Of a stretch of 5,868 nt of DNA, positions 5,725 through 5,868 are shown one piece after another; position 1 is the stretch's first letter; the number at the start of each line of letters is the position of its first letter. Made by a program: the position numbers and the translations under genes. Source of the DNA: an uncultured Oscillospiraceae bacterium. GTDB lineage: Bacteria > Bacillota > Clostridia > Oscillospirales > Oscillospiraceae. The notes below the pieces were generated by a model. The model had not been told where the DNA came from, did not search any database, and worked only from the letters and a program-made list of their open reading frames with translations. Location of the stretch: positions 1 to 5,868 of the forward strand of contig CAKTHW010000095.1 in NCBI GenBank assembly GCA_934565425.1. The letters run 5' to 3'.

Positions 5725-5868
5725 AACGGAAGCGGCAAGAGAAACAGCTTGAAATGCCCAGCCAAGCGCTGTTAGAGGCGGAAGTACAGCGGATGCGATA
5801 CCGGAAACGATACAGCAACGTTATGCGGAGAACCATATATCTGCTGGTCGTCGTAGCGGCATTCGCTG
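5721..5868 (+). CDS. Probable type I signal peptidase, N-terminal part (cut by window edge)
   Basis: Only the first 49 codons are visible. The product begins with a highly basic cytosolic segment (MKRKRQEKQLEMPSQALLEA, then EVQRMRYRKRYSNVMRRT). From about residue 38 a hydrophobic stretch (TIYLLVVVAAFA) reads as the start of a membrane anchor. This N-terminal pattern resembles Oscillospiraceae S26-family signal peptidases, membrane enzymes that remove signal peptides from exported proteins. The catalytic Ser and Lys lie beyond the window, so the assignment rests on N-terminal resemblance and could be another single-pass membrane protein. The start overlaps the preceding stop (ATGA). Its ribosome site would lie inside the upstream gene (AAAGAGGGG, 5701-5709), at workable spacing. 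Confidence 0.55.
   Translation, partial: MKRKRQEKQLEMPSQALLEAEVQRMRYRKRYSNVMRRTIYLLVVVAAFA

Overview
The window looks like chromosomal DNA from a moderately GC-rich Gram-positive anaerobe of the Oscillospiraceae type (Flavonifractor/Oscillibacter-like gut Clostridia). This is inferred from protein style: a Lys/Pro-rich N-terminus and acidic linker on an FtsK/SpoIIIE translocase, a class-B-like sortase with a YTGSAY / HNY / TSGDWDLTLFT pattern, and a coiled-coil gene fused by an ATGA overlap to a probable signal peptidase I. AGGAGG-type ribosome binding sites fit Firmicutes. No database search was possible.

Left two thirds, minus strand (3902 down to 101): uppP (undecaprenyl-diphosphate phosphatase, 276 aa) followed after 37 nt by an ftsK/spoIIIE-type DNA translocase (977 aa). 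The pair is probably co-transcribed from an extended -10 promoter at about 3987-4015, whose start-site region carries two abutting inverted repeats. One gene supports cell-wall lipid-carrier recycling, the other chromosome segregation at the septum. Beyond ftsK, at the left edge, lies a promoter-like sequence with phased A-tracts that reads out of the window.

Middle, minus strand (4812 down to 4143): a decayed sortase. Its promoter, Shine-Dalgarno site and terminator are still recognisable, but the frame is broken at two clear places and probably a third. One break removes the catalytic cysteine, while the catalytic histidine and the arginine-containing tail survive in different frames.

Right end, plus strand (5215 to the edge): a soluble coiled-coil protein of unknown function overlapping by ATGA the start of a probable type I signal peptidase that runs off the window. 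The gene-poor stretch between the sortase remnant and this operon (4813-5214) is AT-rich. It ends in a strong intrinsic terminator about 30 nt before the coiled-coil start codon, although no gene on that strand precedes it. This suggests attenuation, a short RNA, or a deletion scar. Sortase and signal peptidase both act on exported or anchored surface proteins, so this end may be the edge of a surface-protein or pilus locus in which one sortase has been lost. That link is an inference.
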